This document shows, piece after piece, positions 61,894-64,000 of a stretch of 64,000 nucleotides of DNA. The notes below the pieces were generated by a model, which worked only from the letters and a program-made list of their open reading frames with translations, searched no databases and was not told the origin of the DNA. Positions within the stretch are counted from its first letter, which is position 1. The number at the start of each line of letters is the position of its first letter. Position numbers and translations under genes: made by a program. Source of the DNA: Ureibacillus chungkukjangi (GTDB taxonomy: Bacteria > Bacillota > Bacilli > Bacillales_A > Planococcaceae); NCBI RefSeq assembly GCF_003217295.1, contig NZ_QJTJ01000016.1:22306-86305 (forward strand), read 5' to 3'.

Positions 61894-62925
61894 TTAGCAT
61901 ATAAGAGTTCTATATATTTCTCCTATAATACCTTCCATCTGATGAACACCTAATTCAGTATTTGTCATGATGACTGCACCTTTTTCTAAATACGGAAACG
62001 CCACCATCATACATTGAAAACCTACTCCCCAACCGAGTGATTGAATTTCTATTTCTTTTTCAGAACCTGCTAGAAACACACCTAGTCCAACCCAATCTTT
62101 TCCTCTTTGCGAGCTTATCATGTCTTTTATTGCATTTGAAGAAATACCAACTTTACTTTCTCCTTTTATTGCATCCATTAATTCAATAACCAATTTTGCT
62201 AGATCCACCGAGGTTGTCCAAAGTCCAGAAGATGCTGGGTAGGGATATAAAGGATATTTTCCATCCACTAATTTACCATTTTTGTTATGACCACAAGAAA
62301 ATTTTTCACTACTCATAACAGGTATTGACATATCCAATGTGCTATTTCCCATTTTTAATGGTTCAAATATAAGTTCTTTCATCATTTGATGAAACGGTTT
62401 TCCAGTCACATCTTCTAATAATAGCTGGATTATACAATAACCTGCATCAGAATAGTCGAATCCACTCTCTGGTTCGTAATTCACTTCAATAGGAACTTTA
62501 CAATAAGGGGTTTTTCCATCTAATAATTCAACCAACGAAGGAAAGCTTGGAATTGTTTTAAGCTCACCAAAACTGTTTTCAGGGTCTTTTATTCCAGATT
62601 GATGGCTAAGTAAATTTCGTAATGTTACTCTTTTGTTTTTCGTTAAATCATTTTCAGGTATTTTCCACGAAACGAGTCTATTGTTTACATCCTCATCTAA
62701 ATCAAGTAGTCCTTGGTTCGTTAGTTTCATAACAAGCATTCCCGTTAGAAACTTACTAATTGAACAAGCACTAAAAATCGAATTCTCATTTACGTACTTA
62801 TTACTTTCTACCTCTAATAAGCCGTAATTTTCTGTATCACATATTTGTCCATGATTAATTAACGTAATACTTAAACCTTGCACATTATAATGTTTCATAC
62901 GCTCTTGAATGTTGATGTTTTCCAT
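61894..62925 (-). CDS. Serine hydrolase, beta-lactamase/PBP-like
   Basis: Class C-type serine hydrolase of 343 aa without a signal peptide. Nucleophile motif SISK (in ACSISKFLTG, about 51-60), LLSHQSG, the Tyr motif YSDAGY, and LGWGVGF near the end replacing the lactamase KTG. Start at 62925 behind GGGGGGAG; a frame 30 codons longer has no ribosome site. Not close enough to the serine hydrolase at 34416-35477 to be a recent duplicate. Substrate unknown. Confidence 0.87.
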   Translation of the reverse strand: MENINIQERMKHYNVQGLSITLINHGQICDTENYGLLEVESNKYVNENSIFSACSISKFLTGMLVMKLTNQGLLDLDEDVNNRLVSWKIPENDLTKNKRVTLRNLLSHQSGIKDPENSFGELKTIPSFPSLVELLDGKTPYCKVPIEVNYEPESGFDYSDAGYCIIQLLLEDVTGKPFHQMMKELIFEPLKMGNSTLDMSIPVMSSEKFSCGHNKNGKLVDGKYPLYPYPASSGLWTTSVDLAKLVIELMDAIKGESKVGISSNAIKDMISSQRGKDWVGLGVFLAGSEKEIEIQSLGWGVGFQCMMVAFPYLEKGAVIMTNTELGVHQMEGIIGEIYRTLIC

Positions 62926-63082
62926 ACTCTCCCCCCAATTTAGCAGCCTCAGCTTCAATAGAATTATAACACGAACGTATTTTCTATTGTATGTATATGG
63001 AAAAAGCAATTTCAATTAATCTGTGAGAAGTTTAAGTGTAAACCTTCACATTTTTCACTTTAGATTAAAATTATTATTCAAC

Positions 63083-63139
63083 AATATGGCCCTTTAATGA
63101 AAAATGACGCAATCCTCATTAAAGAAATGCGCCATATTC
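63083..63139. repeat. Dispersed 3'-end repeat, copy B
   Basis: Plus-strand reading: GGCCCTTTAATGAAAAATG, ACGCAATCCTCATTAAAGAA, ATGCGCCAT. It lies about 30 bases behind the stop of the small membrane protein on the minus strand and can fold as a hairpin (ATGGCGCATTTC with its mirror). Confidence 0.65.
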
Positions 63140-63168
63140 TAGAACAAGTATATATGGGTCTTAATTTA

Positions 63169-63456
63169 TTACTGATTTATTACCGCGTAACCAATCCATC
63201 CGATTAGAATAATATTTGGTGCAATCAAGAGTGCTGATAGCCATCTAATATTTTTTCTTAGTGATAAAGCAGCACCGAGGTAAAAGAAAGGGAATATCAA
63301 ACCCCACCATTCAAAACGTGGCGATGCAGCTAAGTAAAGCGATAATGGAATTATCAATAGACTGGAAATCACAAGAAACATTGGCTTTTTCATTACTAAA
63401 GAAATAAACGAAAGTACAATCGAAGCAATCATAAATGGCCAAAATAACAACCCCAT
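63169..63456 (-). CDS. Small membrane protein (95 aa)
   Basis: Unknown protein with three or four hydrophobic helices (about 2-20, 25-43, 49-66, 74-93) and few charges. AAGGGGG is six bases before the ATG, so it is likely expressed. No family recognised. A copy of the dispersed repeat follows it. Confidence 0.7.
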   Translation of the reverse strand: MGLLFWPFMIASIVLSFISLVMKKPMFLVISSLLIIPLSLYLAASPRFEWWGLIFPFFYLGAALSLRKNIRWLSALLIAPNIILIGWIGYAVINQ

Positions 63457-63551
63457 AGAGAACCCCCTTAAAGTTTTCCTCTTATCCTGCGATGTTCTGA
63501 ATACTCAATATAATTATCTCTAATTCCTATAATTCCCACAATGAGTTATTT

Positions 63552-63615
63552 AACAATCTGCCCTATTGCTGAAAAAGACACAATTCCTCTTCAAGAATTG
63601 CGCCATTTAATCAAA
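63552..63615. repeat. Dispersed 3'-end repeat, copy C
   Basis: Plus-strand reading: GCCCTATTGCTGAAAAAGACAC, AATTCCTCTTCAAGAATTG, CGCCATTTAAT. It forms the final codons (about LIKWRNS) of the small minus-strand ORF at 63591-63776 and continues behind it. Confidence 0.65.
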
Positions 63616-63776
63616 GAAGGTTCAGCTAAAAATACAAGGGACAACATATTTCTTTTCTTTACTTTTTTCCCGTTTTTATCATTAAAAAATCCAAATACAA
63701 CAGCCAATGAAATAATAATAGCAACTAATGAAATAATAATAGCAACTAATGGAATCCGTCCTTTATAAAGTAACAA
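63591..63776 (-). CDS. Doubtful small hydrophobic ORF
   Basis: A 61-codon frame with one hydrophobic helix built on a 21-base tandem repeat, then FGFFNDKNGKKVKKRN. The TTG start lacks a ribosome site; AAAGGACGG lies a little inside the frame before an ATT codon, so a lost ATG start is possible. Its C-terminus comes from repeat copy C. Could be a decayed small membrane protein. Confidence 0.35.
   Translation of the reverse strand: MLLYKGRIPLVAIIISLVAIIISLAVVFGFFNDKNGKKVKKRNMLSLVFLAEPSLIKWRNS
63709..63750. repeat. Two tandem 21-base units
   Basis: GAAATAATAATAGCAACTAAT occurs twice without a gap, apart from the shared end; on the minus strand it codes two copies of a seven-residue hydrophobic unit (ISLVAII). 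Confidence 0.9.
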
Positions 63777-64000
63777 GCGAAAGTAAAATATGTGGAGATT
63801 TTTCGGTTATATGCCAAATGAAGCTCTGTTTTGGGGTACATAAAGGGAAGAATTCCGAATATGTTAAAAAAATCCTCCACTTTCTCGTTCTTTGAGTCGA
63901 TAGGCGATAAAGTCCATATAATTGTGTAAAAAGAAAAAGAGTCATTTTATTCTCTCTTGGATACAATGTTTTCAGCGACGATAAACATGAAAAGAGGGAA
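63777..64000. other. Right edge, no supported gene
   Basis: A 67-codon minus frame (63763-63966) lacks a ribosome site and family resemblance. A shorter minus-strand frame ends MDFIAYRLKERESGGFF before a TAA near 63868; it could be the tail of a gene, but a stop lies just before it, so I do not call it. Confidence 0.5.

Noticed and set aside
63763..63966. 67-codon minus-strand frame at the right edge
   Set aside because: No ribosome site, no recognisable domain, and composition unlike its neighbours.

Overview
The window looks like chromosomal DNA of a low-GC, endospore-forming Gram-positive bacterium of the order Bacillales. The evidence is strong GGAGG-type ribosome sites, many TTG and GTG starts, a GerA/GerB/GerC-type germinant receptor operon, topoisomerase IV (parE-parC) beside plsY and a yneR-like gene as in Bacillus subtilis, YceG/TelA, YkpA and YqeY homologues, a T-box leader, and LexA/DinR boxes of the Bacillus type (GAAC-N4-GTTC). 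A Planococcaceae-like relative (Lysinibacillus/Psychrobacillus type) is my guess, not shown. No rRNA, tRNA or CRISPR was seen.

Layout. 0.3-6.5 kb: a tight three-gene signalling operon made of a REC-GGDEF-EAL-LuxR protein, a membrane hybrid histidine kinase with two receivers, and a CheR methyltransferase with no CheB partner. 6.6-15 kb: a VanW lipoprotein, a chemoreceptor, a tricistronic germinant receptor operon and a second VanW paralogue. 15-21 kb: amidohydrolase, SDR, 3-hydroxyacyl-CoA dehydrogenase, flavin reductase, Nudix, yneR, plsY. 21.6-26 kb: parE-parC. 26-30.3 kb: DMT transporter, a small basic protein without a clean stop, a DUF485/acetate-type symporter pair and a YdhK lipoprotein. 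30.5-31.7 kb: a compact LAGLIDADG endonuclease plus double ribbon-helix-helix cassette. 31.8-38 kb: aspartase, a tiny membrane protein, nitroreductase, LysR, serine hydrolase and DUF2332 genes. 38-42.5 kb: telA-yceG and a divergent unknown repeat protein. 42.5-45.5 kb: a PAS-GGDEF-EAL protein, two tandem paralogous micro-proteins and yqeY. 45.8-57.8 kb: PTS IIC, a degenerate tyrosine recombinase, enoyl-CoA hydratase, a P-loop/Asp23-like fusion, aminotransferase, AI-2E-type exporter, LCP enzyme, msrA, recQ, ykpA. 58-64 kb: a decaying accessory end with an SOS-regulated WYL-like gene and its broken partner, a T-box-controlled permease, a DinB-family pseudogene, a serine hydrolase, small membrane ORFs and a dispersed repeat lying behind genes.

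How genes may work together. The first operon could join phosphorelay, methylation and c-di-GMP in one circuit ending in a DNA-binding output. The second EAL protein at 42.6 kb has a degraded GGDEF motif and is probably a phosphodiesterase acting on the same messenger. The germinant receptor, flanked by the two VanW proteins, belongs to spore biology. Most other genes are single housekeeping or metabolic units closed by clear intrinsic terminators, several shared by convergent genes.

The best candidates for undescribed biology are the REC-GGDEF-EAL-LuxR/hybrid kinase/CheR operon, the endonuclease/double-RHH cassette, the SOS-controlled WYL module, the 464-residue repeat protein divergent from yceG-telA, the paired micro-proteins, and the 3'-end repeat family near 61-63.6 kb. 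All functions are inferred from motifs read by eye; no database search was run.
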